From the NCBI GenBank assembly GCA_934635225.1, contig CAKTYZ010000016.1:11196-75195 (forward strand): 64,000 nucleotides of DNA. The letters run 5' to 3'. Origin of the DNA: an uncultured Kiritimatiellota bacterium (GTDB lineage Bacteria > Verrucomicrobiota > Kiritimatiellia > RFP12 > UBA1067). A model generated the notes under the pieces. It was given only the letters and a program-made list of their open reading frames with translations, was not told the origin of the DNA and ran no database searches. Numbering within the stretch: the first letter of the stretch is position 1; every line of letters starts with the position of its first letter. This document shows, piece by piece, positions 42,901-49,658 of the stretch. Made by a program: the position numbers and the translations under genes.

Positions 42901-43638
42901 TGCCAGATCAACAACGCCGTCTCCGAGTTTCACCGTCTTCAGCTTGGGGCAGTAGGCGAACGGCCCGTCCCAACTGCCACATTCCAAAGTGAGATTATAG
43001 CCATCGATTGTTACTGATTCGAGATTTCCGCAACCGGCAAAAGCCTCAGGCCCCAGCCGCGTCAACGATGTCAACACAACAGATGTCAGGGATGACACGC
43101 GCCGAAACGCATCACTGCCGATGCTTTGCAGGTTCGGCATGTAGTTCAAGTCGCCGAAGTCATATCCGCAGTCTTGAAACGCACAATTGCCAATCGAGAC
43201 AACGTCTTTCCAGTCAAGCTTAAGTGATTCCAGGTTCTTGCATCCAAAGAACATGCTGCCTGGGATGGCAACAACGCTTCCCCTGAAAACAACCGCCTTT
43301 AGGTTGTCGCATCCGGTAAAGATGCATGACCTTCTTGTGATTGTAACGGATGACGGTATTGTCACGTGCGTGATGGACGTATTCTTTGTGAATGCTCTTT
43401 GTCCAACCGCCGTGACCGTATAGTCACGATAAATCGGATTCCCGTCACTGTCTTTGTCACCCGACTCGGCTCGCACGACAGAAGGAACTTCAACTACTGC
43501 GGCACTTCCCAAGTACTTGTTGATGGTTGCCGTTCCTTGCGACTTGTAAACGGAGAATTCAAAATAGTCCTGTGAAGTCGCATAGGCCGCTGTTGCCGTT
43601 AGGAGCAACAGGGCTGTTCCAAGTCTGAAGCTTTTCAT
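39985..43638 (-). CDS. Secreted BspA-type leucine-rich-repeat protein with a caspase-like (C14) domain
   Basis: 1217 residues from the ATG at 43638, which begins a signal peptide (SFRLGTALLLLTATAAYA). Residues about 60-630 are BspA-like leucine-rich repeats (SAFAGCSS, LPNLKSVENSAFYGVSSLESVEL). From about 740 a caspase-like peptidase domain follows: NRKAVVVGCSKPFG, VFFYIGAHGG with His812, and GVVMACHSEGVV with Cys864. His and Cys are 52 apart, as in metacaspases and other C14 enzymes. The last 200 residues are of unknown fold. LRRs fused to a caspase suggest a surface protease that recognises a partner through the repeats. A 495-base unit of the LRR region is tandemly duplicated. The ribosome-binding site GGGTGA lies eight bases upstream. 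Confidence 0.85.
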   Translation of the reverse strand: MKSFRLGTALLLLTATAAYATSQDYFEFSVYKSQGTATINKYLGSAAVVEVPSVVRAESGDKDSDGNPIYRDYTVTAVGQRAFTKNTSITHVTIPSSVTITRRSCIFTGCDNLKAVVFRGSVVAIPGSMFFGCKNLESLKLDWKDVVSIGNCAFQDCGYDFGDLNYMPNLQSIGSDAFRRVSSLTSVVLTSLTRLGPEAFAGCGNLESVTIDGYNLTLECGSWDGPFAYCPKLKTVKLGDGVVDLAFRPFNGSTNLECVEIGRGVTTFNSGFEGQKNLKTFAAKGDVKAIPYRMFYNCANLTELKLNWEKIEEIKAGAFQNCGYDFGCLNYLPNLKSVENSAFYGVSSLESVELLSLTRLAPMAFASCANLESAVVDGTDLTLECGSVDGPFACCPKLKTVKLGDGVVDLAFRPFRGSSNLEAVEIGKGITTFKSGFEGQKSLKTFVAKGGVKTIPSRMFYGCENLTDLQLQWTAITNIESSAFAGCSSWAVEKLDLLPNVEAVSSYAFSNCRKIQMAVIPEKTEIVGDAVFSGCSGIINLVWLAPRVPNNAFRNCTSLSTIAFGQSMEKIAESAFAGCTGVRNVYFASSPPTFAGSFCPSAGSMARGWALSELDAWDAVIDKKTGMWRGLYMEIGTPQVELFAESASIPDGSLTLGWASDYRPPDLRYAIRRTVDSGTTEVIASNIVQNTSSITNTFVDSEFRAIPPFTSPINYEVVPTLFDIEFRGASLLTRNRKAVVVGCSKPFGSQGDRLSVELDAKEISELLEQKGGFAVKTVIGASARKESIQDALTNAVCTAENGDYVFFYIGAHGGKEAYDPKGEFVGNRLVAADQYYFSKDLLADVRTHLKPRPGVAFQGVVMACHSEGVVSDDTLSDDELNVLDEEGLGICLANESWIASSKIDQLSWGADRWSLFKKVMFDNGWKCAAADAYAAHDGRKKQDFQLTFAELVAYTRYLYDALPQLERATVFTDKLVESVAAIPLGICEECHAGAPVGAPQNLWVASNGAKEIKYNIGSVDEGVQFCLVNVFALPLSGDRICVGTDRWDLKSLSITKSLSVESVTSMAYETKKLAADKLEAQVGVEAISVGLFNVSGPMYRECRFGDYLTWAVSYFKSKPTSLGELLDASSQKAANGQSFNDNYILGLDPTDRNAKFCITSFKMEEGKPVVTYEPDLGNTRMYTILGADRLDCEFGAVKDTSRYFKVSVALPDLGNLE
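42400..43390 (-). repeat. 495-bp tandem duplication in the LRR region
   Basis: A stretch beginning GGCCTAAATGCCAGATCAAC at 42397 recurs almost unchanged at 42892, exactly 495 bases (165 codons) away. The encoded segments both contain CPKLKTVKLGDGVVDLAF and match before and after, with scattered substitutions. Upstream of the second unit a third, more diverged partial copy encodes CGYDFGDLNYMPNLQS. The spacing being a multiple of three keeps the frame. Confidence 0.8.
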
Positions 43639-43956
43639 TCTGTTGTTCACCCTTTCTGCACATTTCAGAATACGCCCCTCCCTCGTGCAGAAAAAGAAAG
43701 TGGCGCATTTCAAATCACCACGTCTCTTGTGAGGCATCGCCAAACGCCCATACTAAAACATGAATGATGAAACACGCCACGTGGATCAACCACGTCGCGC
43801 GACCATCGTACTTCGCTTTAGTATTAGAAATTGGCGATTTCACAAGAAGCGTTATACGCTGATTCGCGTACGCCTCGCGGGCCTCGGATGGGTTTCCGCG
43901 AGTCCTTCTCCTGTCGGCCCAGTGTGCGGCCGCAGGTCAAAGGTTTCGCCGTCCAA

Positions 43957-43989
43957 ATTCCAAAATCAGGTCAGACCTAATTTTAGAAT
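43957..43989. repeat. Long imperfect hairpin with GGTC.GACC core
   Basis: ATTCCAAAATCAGGTC is followed by an almost exact reverse complement, AGACCTAATTTTAGAAT, giving a 16-bp stem with a minimal loop. It resembles repeats moved by REP-associated transposases and may also end the transcript that starts near 44092. Confidence 0.6.
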
Positions 43990-44092
43990 CCGTTCAGCCG
44001 GTGGCTGACGTCTGTGCCCGTCAGCCGCTGTCAAAGAGCCATCCGACCTTGCGGTCGTCATCGGGCAGGGCACATCCCACCCAAAGAAATCA
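43957..44092 (-). ncRNA. Candidate structured noncoding RNA of unknown class
   Basis: Downstream of a near-consensus promoter (44099-44128) and without an open frame of note, the RNA strand has consecutive stable hairpins. They are GGGTGGG/CCCTGCCC, CGACC-GCAA-GGTCG with a GNRA tetraloop, GGCTGACG/CGTCAGCC nested in CAGC/GCTG, and finally the long AT-rich hairpin at 43957-43989. I tried 6S RNA, SRP RNA, tmRNA and common riboswitches and none fits convincingly. It could also be the 5' leader of the LRR-caspase gene, 320 bases downstream. Confidence 0.45.
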
Positions 44093-44098
44093 AGGCGA

Positions 44099-44128
44099 AT
44101 TATACCACTTTCCGCCGAAACCCGTCAA
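44099..44128 (-). promoter_or_regulatory. Near-consensus promoter of the putative ncRNA
   Basis: TTGACG (44128-44123), an 18-base spacer, TATAAT (44104-44099) with an extended TGG. It is one of the best promoters in the window, yet no gene starts within 400 bases downstream. Confidence 0.7.
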
Positions 44129-44157
44129 CTCAGCGGAAATGTCGGGGAAAAAGTTGG

Positions 44158-44187
44158 AAATTGTAAAATCTAACGGGTCAGCAAAGA
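44158..44187. repeat. 30-bp direct repeat, copy downstream of the trp operon
   Basis: It ends with ATCTAACGGGTCAGCAAAGA, which is identical in the copy at 48201-48230. Over the 30 bases I see two differences. The two copies are in the same orientation and enclose trpCBAF with its promoter and attenuator. Confidence 0.75.
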
Positions 44188-44213
44188 GGGAAAGCGGACA
44201 CCGTCCCCACAGC

Positions 44214-44272
44214 CCATCCGCATGGAAGCCCCTCGTCCATCCGCATGGAGGCTCCCCTTCCATCCGCATGGA
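44214..44272. repeat. Three 23-bp tandem units with a CCATCCGCATGG palindrome
   Basis: CCATCCGCATGGA begins at 44214, 44237 and 44260, exactly 23 bases apart, with G+C-rich spacers. Each unit can form a 4-bp stem with a four-base loop. Three exact copies in an otherwise non-repetitive spacer suggest a binding array or a mobile mini-repeat. Confidence 0.7.
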
Positions 44273-44533
44273 GGACCCTCCGCCTTGCCGCGGGCAAAGG
44301 GACGCCAATCATCAGTCCGCGCGACATGCCGAATCAAGACGGTCAAGGGGTTCATCTGCCAGTTGGTTTCGGCTCGCTCGCCTTCATGGCGTTTCTGGAA
44401 CTCTCTTCTTGTATTTATCGTATTTACCGTATCGAAGCGTCATGTATTGTGTCAAAACATCCGATCTCCTGTCAAAAAACCAAAATCATCCCGGGGCCTG
44501 TTTCCACGGTCGAGGCAAGACGGTGCGATTGCC

Positions 44534-45142
44534 CTATGGACAGGATGATTCTGTCATATGCGCAGGACATGACGCCAATCGGTTTGAAATGCACGAGAAG
44601 GCGGCAAAGAATTGGCGAAGCTTTGCGATGGACTTGACGCCACGGGCGGATTCAAGGCTGCCCGAAACATCGATGACGTCGGGCGACTGGGACAGGACGC
44701 GCGGCAGGTTCGTCTCCGAGACGCCGCCCGCCAAGACCGTCTTAAACGCTCCGCACCGAAGCGCCGTCTCGCCGTCGCCATGTGACGAGTCGAAGAGGAC
44801 GGCATCCCCTTCCACGCCGCCGGCGAGCGTCCACACCTCCAGCCCGACGGCACGAAGCGCGGCGACATCCGCCGCCGTCGCCCGCCGATGGAGCTGGACG
44901 ACCGGAAGCCCGCACGCACGGGCCGTCCGCAGGACCTCATCGACACCTTCCGTCGTGAAGACGCCGACGCACCGCGCCCGGCCCGTGAGGCCCGCGCACA
45001 TCGCCCGAACCGCCTCGACCGTCACGCGGCGCGGGCTTTCCGGCGCGAAGATGAAGCCGAGGTAGTCCGCCCCAAGCCGTTCCGCCTCGGCGGCGAACGC
45101 GGCATCGTTCACGCCGCAGACCTTGACTTTCGGCTGCGGCAC
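44534..45142 (-). CDS. trpF: Phosphoribosylanthranilate isomerase
   Basis: 202 residues. It converts N-(5'-phosphoribosyl)anthranilate to CdRP, the third step of tryptophan synthesis. KVCGVND near the start carries the catalytic Cys. GADYLGFIFAPESPR, VQLHRRATAADVAAL, TVLAGGVSETNLPRVL and DVSGSLESARGVKSIAK carry the phosphate-binding loops and the catalytic Asp. The C-terminus runs about 20 residues beyond the usual end (SNRLASCPAHMTESSCP), as if the original stop had been lost. It is the last gene of the trp operon, two bases after trpA. Confidence 0.92.
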   Translation of the reverse strand: MPQPKVKVCGVNDAAFAAEAERLGADYLGFIFAPESPRRVTVEAVRAMCAGLTGRARCVGVFTTEGVDEVLRTARACGLPVVQLHRRATAADVAALRAVGLEVWTLAGGVEGDAVLFDSSHGDGETALRCGAFKTVLAGGVSETNLPRVLSQSPDVIDVSGSLESARGVKSIAKLRQFFAAFSCISNRLASCPAHMTESSCP

Positions 45143-45144
45143 GG

Positions 45145-45882
45145 TCAGCCTTCCTTCAGGAAGCGTTCAACGAGCGCACTCCCGATGACGAAGCCGTCGC
45201 AGTGCGTCGCGATCTGTGCGCCCTCCTCCGGCGTTCGGATGCCGAAACCCGCCACGACGGGGACGTCCACAAGGCGCTTGATCTCGGCGAGCCGCGCGGC
45301 GAGTTCCGGCGGCAGGGCCGCGCGCTGTCCCGTCGTGCCCTTGACCGTGACGGCGTAGAGGAAGGAGTCCTCGACGCCCGCCGTACTCGCCCGAACGCGG
45401 TCCGGACCCGTCGTCGGCGCGATGAGCGGCACAAGCGTGAGGCCGACGGGACGCAAGACGTCCAAGAGCTCGTCACGCTCCTCCAGCGGAAGGTCCACGA
45501 CGAGGACGGCGTCCGCGCCGCGCCGCGCGGCTTCCTCGGCGAAGCGCTTCAGCCCGTAGCTGTAGATGACGTTGTAATAGGTGAAGATGACGATCGGGGT
45601 TTCGGGATGGCGCGCGCGAAGCCCCGACACGCCCGCGAGAACGTCGGCGAGCGTCACGCCGTTCGCGAGAGCCCGCTGCGCCGCCGCGCGAATGACCGCG
45701 CCGTCCGCCACGGGGTCCGAGAACGGCACGCCCAGCTCCAGGACGTCCACGCCTTCCGCCAACAGCGTCTCCGCCGCCGCGAAGCTCTTCGCCAACGTCG
45801 GCGCGCCCATCGTGAGATAGGCGACGTACGCCGCCTTGCCCTCGGCCTTGCACCGCGCAAAGGTCTTCTGGATCCGGTTCAT
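45145..45882 (-). CDS. trpA: Tryptophan synthase alpha chain
   Basis: 245 residues. The alpha subunit cleaves indole-glycerol phosphate to indole. The catalytic Glu is in VDVLELGVPFSDPVADG (first Glu) and the Asp in the same stretch; FTYYNVIYSYGLKRFAEEA, VDLPLEE and VVAGFGIRTPEEGAQ complete the family pattern. It is slightly short for the family (about 268). The ATG overlaps the trpB stop as ATGA, as expected for subunits made in equal amount. Confidence 0.95.
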   Translation of the reverse strand: MNRIQKTFARCKAEGKAAYVAYLTMGAPTLAKSFAAAETLLAEGVDVLELGVPFSDPVADGAVIRAAAQRALANGVTLADVLAGVSGLRARHPETPIVIFTYYNVIYSYGLKRFAEEAARRGADAVLVVDLPLEERDELLDVLRPVGLTLVPLIAPTTGPDRVRASTAGVEDSFLYAVTVKGTTGQRAALPPELAARLAEIKRLVDVPVVAGFGIRTPEEGAQIATHCDGFVIGSALVERFLKEG

Positions 45883-47057
45883 ATCTGCTTTCCTTTCTTG
45901 TAGTTCGCCACGTTGTCCATGTCCTTGTCGCCGCGCCCGGAGAGATTCACGAGCAGGATCGCCTCCTTCGGCAACGTCGGCGCGCGCTTGATCGCCTCGG
46001 CAACGGCGTGGCTCGACTCCAGCGCGGGGATGATGCCTTCGTAGCGGCAGAGCGCATCGAACGCGGCAATCGCCTCGTCATCGGTGATGGGCACGTATTC
46101 CGCGCGCCCCGTGTCCGCGAGATAGGCATGCTCCGGCCCGACGCCGGGATAGTCCAGCCCCGCCGAAACGGAATAGGTGTCCACGATCTGCCCCGACGGC
46201 GTCTGGAGAAGATAGGTCTTCGAGCCATGCAGGACGCCGACGCGCCCGCCGTTGATGCTCGCGGCGTGTTCGTCCGTCGCGAGGCCCTTGCCGCCCGCCT
46301 CCACGCCGACGAGCCTGACGGACGGGTCATCGAGGAAGCCCGCGAAGAGCCCCATCGCGTTCGACCCGCCGCCCACGCAGGCAATCGCCTGGTCCGGCAG
46401 CTTGCCGTATTCCTCCAGGCACTGCCGACGCGCCTCCTTGCCGATGACGCTTTGGAAGTCGCGCACCATCTCGGGATACGGCGCCGGGCCCGCGACCGTG
46501 CCGATCACGTAAAACGTGTCGTCGCAATTCGCCGTCCAGTCGCGGATCGCCTCGTTCATCGCGTCCTTCAGCGTCGCGCTGCCCTCGCTCACGGCGCGCA
46601 CCTTCGCGCCGAGCATCCGCATGCGCGCGACGTTCGGGGCCTGCCGCGCGACGTCAATCGCGCCCATGAAGACCTCGCACTCCATGCCGAAGAGCGCGGC
46701 CACGGTCGCCGTCGCGACGCCGTGCATGCCCGCACCCGTCTCGGCGATGAGCCGCCGCTTGCCCATCCGCCGCGCGAGGAGCGCCTGTCCGATCGTGTTG
46801 TTGACCTTGTGCGCACCCGTGTGGTTGAGGTCCTCGCGCTTGAGGACGATCCGCGCGCCGCCGAGACGCTGCGAGAGACGCCGCGCGCAGGTGAGCGGAC
46901 TTTCCCGCCCGACATAGTGCTTCAGCAGGTCGTCAAACTCCGCCTTGAACGCCGGGTCACGCCGGGCTTCGGCGTAGGCCGCCTCAAGCTCGTGCAGGGG
47001 CGTCATCAGCGTTTCCGCGACGTACTGCCCGCCATAGATTCCGTAATGTGTTTTCAT
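45879..47057 (-). CDS. trpB: Tryptophan synthase beta chain
   Basis: 392 residues. The beta subunit joins indole and serine using PLP. The PLP Lys is in HTGAHKVNNTIGQALLA, the conserved Glu is in ETGAGMHGVATATVAALFGM, and the glycine-rich phosphate cradle is CVGGGSNAMGLF. VGRESPLTCARRLS and ISAGLDYPGVGPEHA-like segments are typical of TrpB1, the form that pairs with TrpA. It lies 58 bases after trpC. Confidence 0.96.
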   Translation of the reverse strand: MKTHYGIYGGQYVAETLMTPLHELEAAYAEARRDPAFKAEFDDLLKHYVGRESPLTCARRLSQRLGGARIVLKREDLNHTGAHKVNNTIGQALLARRMGKRRLIAETGAGMHGVATATVAALFGMECEVFMGAIDVARQAPNVARMRMLGAKVRAVSEGSATLKDAMNEAIRDWTANCDDTFYVIGTVAGPAPYPEMVRDFQSVIGKEARRQCLEEYGKLPDQAIACVGGGSNAMGLFAGFLDDPSVRLVGVEAGGKGLATDEHAASINGGRVGVLHGSKTYLLQTPSGQIVDTYSVSAGLDYPGVGPEHAYLADTGRAEYVPITDDEAIAAFDALCRYEGIIPALESSHAVAEAIKRAPTLPKEAILLVNLSGRGDKDMDNVANYKKGKQI

Positions 47058-47115
47058 TTGTTTGTCTGTCGTTTTAGTGGAAAGGTTGAAAAGCGGACGA
47101 ATGGAACGCGGACGC

Positions 47116-47916
47116 TCAAGCCGTCCTTCCTCCGATCAGGGCCTCAAGCGCCGCGCCCGGACGCGAGGCCCGCATGAGCGTCGTGCCAACGAGAAAGCCG
47201 TCCGCGCCCGCGTCCCGAAGCCGCTGGACGTCATCCGCCGTCCGGATGCCGCTCTCGGCGATGCGCACGCGGTCGGACGGAATCTCGCCCAGAAGACGCG
47301 CGGCAATCGTCGGATCCGTCCTGAACGTCCGCAAGTCGCGGCAGTTGACGCCGATGACGCGCGCGCCCGCCGCGACGACGCGGCGGATCTCGTCCGCGTC
47401 ATGCGTCTCGACGAGTGCCGTGAAGCCGAGCGTGCGGCAAAGGCGCAGCAAGTCCCGCAGGGCTGCATCGTCCAGCGCGGCGGCGATGAGCAGCACCGCG
47501 CTCGCGCCGGCGGCCCGTGCGGCGGCGACCTGATACGGCGTCGTCACGAAGTCCTTGTAGAGGACGGGGATCTCCACGACCGCCTTCGCCGCGCGCAAGT
47601 ACGCCTCGCCGCCGAGGAAGCGGTGCGGCTCGCAGAGGACGGACAGCGCCGCCGCGCCCGCCGTCGCCAGCTCCTGCGCGAGCGCCACGGGGTCGAAGTC
47701 CGCGCGAATCAGCCCTTCCGACGGCGAGGCCCTCTTGAGCTCGGCGATGACCCGCACGCCCGGACCTCGGAAGGCCGCCGCGAAGTCCGGCGGTTCGGGC
47801 GTCGCGCAAGCCTGCCGCAGCTGCGCGACAAAGGGCGTTTCCCGTGCGCACGCCACCGCGTCCGCACGCCGCCGTGCGCTCAGTTCCTCAAGGATGCCTG
47901 TCTTTGTCTCGGTCAT
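47116..47916 (-). CDS. trpC: Indole-3-glycerol-phosphate synthase
   Basis: 266 residues from the ATG at 47916, with AGGA eight bases upstream. A longer frame reaching 48081 runs through the attenuator and is rejected. The enzyme closes the indole ring from CdRP. VIAELKRASPSEGLIR contains the catalytic Lys, IPVLYKDFVTTPYQV the second Lys, and IGVNCRDLRTF and VRIAESGIRTADDV the phosphate site and catalytic Glu. It is the first structural gene behind the trp leader. trpE, trpG and trpD are not in this window. Confidence 0.95.
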   Translation of the reverse strand: MTETKTGILEELSARRRADAVACARETPFVAQLRQACATPEPPDFAAAFRGPGVRVIAELKRASPSEGLIRADFDPVALAQELATAGAAALSVLCEPHRFLGGEAYLRAAKAVVEIPVLYKDFVTTPYQVAAARAAGASAVLLIAAALDDAALRDLLRLCRTLGFTALVETHDADEIRRVVAAGARVIGVNCRDLRTFRTDPTIAARLLGEIPSDRVRIAESGIRTADDVQRLRDAGADGFLVGTTLMRASRPGAALEALIGGRTA

Positions 47917-47954
47917 TTCCGTCTTCCTCGTCAAGTTTGGTTTTCGTCTGTCTG

Positions 47955-47993
47955 AAAAAGCAAGAAGCGGACCGTCTTCATCTGACGATCCGC
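47955..47993 (-). terminator. trp attenuator (Rho-independent terminator)
   Basis: GCGGATCGTC pairs with GACGGTCCGC (10 bp, one U-G) around a short loop, followed by TTCTTGCTTTTT. It lies 40 bases after the leader peptide stop and 39 bases before trpC. Stalling at the leader Trp codons should let an alternative upstream structure form and prevent this hairpin. Confidence 0.85.
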
Positions 47994-48032
47994 CTTTCAT
48001 TGGGTATTGGGATTCGGCTTCGCGCTTCGCAA

Positions 48033-48107
48033 CTACACGGCAACCGGCCCGCGGATGTAAGACCCGTGGCGCCACCACCAATTGTTGCTGAACATGCTGC
48101 GATTCAT
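48033..48107 (-). CDS. trpL: trp leader peptide with three consecutive Trp codons
   Basis: A 24-residue open frame, MNRSMFSNNWWWRHGS then YIRGPVAV and TAG. It lies between the trp promoter and the attenuator hairpin. Three Trp codons in a row in so short a peptide are the hallmark of transcription attenuation: scarce charged tRNA-Trp stalls the ribosome there and the downstream terminator is bypassed. The start has AAAAGGG about 13 bases upstream, a poor spacing, so initiation may be weak. Confidence 0.93.
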   Translation of the reverse strand: MNRSMFSNNWWWRHGSYIRGPVAV

Positions 48108-48142
48108 TTCACGTGCGCTACCCTTTTCGGGCAATGGCGCGT

Positions 48143-48172
48143 AGTATATCACTTTTTCCCTCGCGCCGTCAA
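48143..48172 (-). promoter_or_regulatory. trp operon promoter
   Basis: TTGACG (48172-48167), an 18-base spacer, TATACT (48148-48143) with an extended TGA. The leader peptide starts 36 bases beyond the -10. No TrpR-like palindrome is obvious, in keeping with control by attenuation alone. Confidence 0.8.
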
Positions 48173-48200
48173 CCGCGGCGATCGGAACGCCCTTTGTCGC

Positions 48201-48230
48201 AAATGGTAATATCTAACGGGTCAGCAAAGA
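48201..48230. repeat. 30-bp direct repeat, copy upstream of the trp promoter
   Basis: It contains ATCTAACGGGTCAGCAAAGA, identical to the end of the copy at 44158-44187, with two differences over the remaining bases. It sits between the trp promoter and the ClC gene end. Confidence 0.75.
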
Positions 48231-48329
48231 AGAGACGGCATATGCTTGCGATTCGCGTCTGGCCAAAGCGGCTTAAGGCGTCCTTGCTGGCCCACCAGCC
48301 CCTTTACAAGTCACCGTGAAAACCGAAGA

Positions 48330-49658
48330 TCAGAAGGACTGATGCGCCGGAGAGGACTCGCGGCTATGCGGCTGACTTCGGTAAAGCGACCAACCGCTGT
48401 TCAACCAGAACGAGATGCCGCAGACCCACATTGCCGGGACCAACAACCCGTGGTTGCCGGAAATCTCCGCAACCATGACAATGGCCGCCATCGGCGTGCG
48501 AATGGATGACGCGAGGAATCCCGCCATGCCAACAAGCGCAAATGCCGTGGGCTGGATGCCGAACGAGGCCGGAAGCACGCGCGCGAATGCAAGGCCAACC
48601 GCCGCGCCAAGGACCCCACCACAGACCAAGGCCGGAGCGAACACGCCGCCCGACCCACCGCTGCCGACCGTGCAGGACGTCGCAATGACCTTGATGAAGA
48701 AGAATGCGAGCAACGCCGCAATTGTCAGCGTCTCACCCGAAAGCGTCTTCTGAATGACGGAATAGCTGGTGCCGAGGGCTTCTGGCATCAACAGCCCCAA
48801 TAAACCCGTCATCAGCCCGCCCAAGACAACACGCGCCCAACCCGGCGCGGAGGACGCGGAAAACTTGCGCTCCACAAACATGAAACAGCGAATATAGAAC
48901 CGCGCTCCAAAGGCTACGGCCAACGCGAGGACAAAATACGGCAGCAGACGAAGCCCATTCGCGTAGACAATGTCCGTCGGCATCTGAAAAAGCGATCCCC
49001 AGCCAAAGAAGCACGCGAAAATCGTGTAGGCAATCGTCGCGGCCGTGAAACACGGAAGAATGCACTCATACTCAATGTCGCTGGACGAGTAAAGCACCTC
49101 AAAGCCAAAGATTGCCCCCGCCAAGGGGGCTTGAAAGAGCGCGGCAATACCGGCAGAGATGCCAGCGGACATCAGAATGCGCCGCGCACGCGACGGAAGC
49201 CCGAACCACGATGCGACCAGACTGCCGCAGGCCGCGCCCAGCAACGTGACAGGTCCCTCATAGCCCGCCGAACCACCCGAAGCAATCGTCAGGACTGACG
49301 CGACGGACTTGACGGGGAGAACCGCTGGCGGTACATAACCATGGCGCCGATGGTACGCCAAGATTGCGCTGTCCGTTCCGCGCGCATGTTCCAGCGAATC
49401 AAAGCGACGGATAAGCAGATAGCCCGCCAACGCGCCCAGTGCCGGCAAGACGACGAAAAGTCCGCGAAGACCCGAATCTTCGACAGGGTTGAATATCCAA
49501 GCGAACCCAAGCTCGATCAGATAGCGGAACGCCACCACCACGAACCCGGCGACCAGACCGACCAAGACGGCCTGACCGAAGTACTTTCCCGTCTGAAAAG
49601 AAAGGCCCTTCCCCGCGAGGAAGAACCTGAAGGACGAAATGGAGAGGCGACGGATCAT
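48330..49658 (-). CDS. ClC-family chloride channel/transporter
   Basis: 442 residues and about ten to twelve membrane helices. GSGGSGGVFAPALVCGG is the anion-selectivity segment, and GYEGPVTLLGAACGS keeps the gating Glu (GxEGP). A Tyr-bearing GMAGFLASSIRTPMAA segment follows. The Glu that protonates on the cytoplasmic side of antiporters is not certain by eye, so channel versus H+/Cl- antiporter is open. No CBS domains follow. The start overlaps the DJ-1 gene stop (TGATG), so the two are translated together. Confidence 0.9.
   Translation of the reverse strand: MIRRLSISSFRFFLAGKGLSFQTGKYFGQAVLVGLVAGFVVVAFRYLIELGFAWIFNPVEDSGLRGLFVVLPALGALAGYLLIRRFDSLEHARGTDSAILAYHRRHGYVPPAVLPVKSVASVLTIASGGSAGYEGPVTLLGAACGSLVASWFGLPSRARRILMSAGISAGIAALFQAPLAGAIFGFEVLYSSSDIEYECILPCFTAATIAYTIFACFFGWGSLFQMPTDIVYANGLRLLPYFVLALAVAFGARFYIRCFMFVERKFSASSAPGWARVVLGGLMTGLLGLLMPEALGTSYSVIQKTLSGETLTIAALLAFFFIKVIATSCTVGSGGSGGVFAPALVCGGVLGAAVGLAFARVLPASFGIQPTAFALVGMAGFLASSIRTPMAAIVMVAEISGNHGLLVPAMWVCGISFWLNSGWSLYRSQPHSRESSPAHQSF

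Larger units (their letters stand above)
44129..44533. other. Intergenic region downstream of trpF
   Basis: It holds one copy of the 30-bp repeat that also lies upstream of the trp promoter (44158-44187) and three short tandem hairpins (44214-44272). A T-rich stretch around 44405-44470 with GTATTTATCGTATTTACCG is a small direct repeat. No coding potential or terminator with a U run is evident. Confidence 0.55.

Noticed and set aside
43957..44092. 6S RNA, SRP RNA or a known riboswitch
   Set aside because: The conserved sequence blocks of these classes are not found; the region is kept as an unnamed candidate.
44214..44272. A CRISPR array
   Set aside because: Three 23-bp units with only 10-bp spacers and no cas genes; the spacing is far too short.
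44001..45065. A 354-codon plus-strand frame running over trpF and the adjacent spacer
   Set aside because: It is antisense to trpF, which is well conserved, and carries repeats in its first third.
47917..48081. N-terminal extension of trpC to an ATG-like start at 48081
   Set aside because: It would run through the leader peptide and attenuator hairpin; the ATG at 47916 has a proper ribosome-binding site and matches TrpC length.
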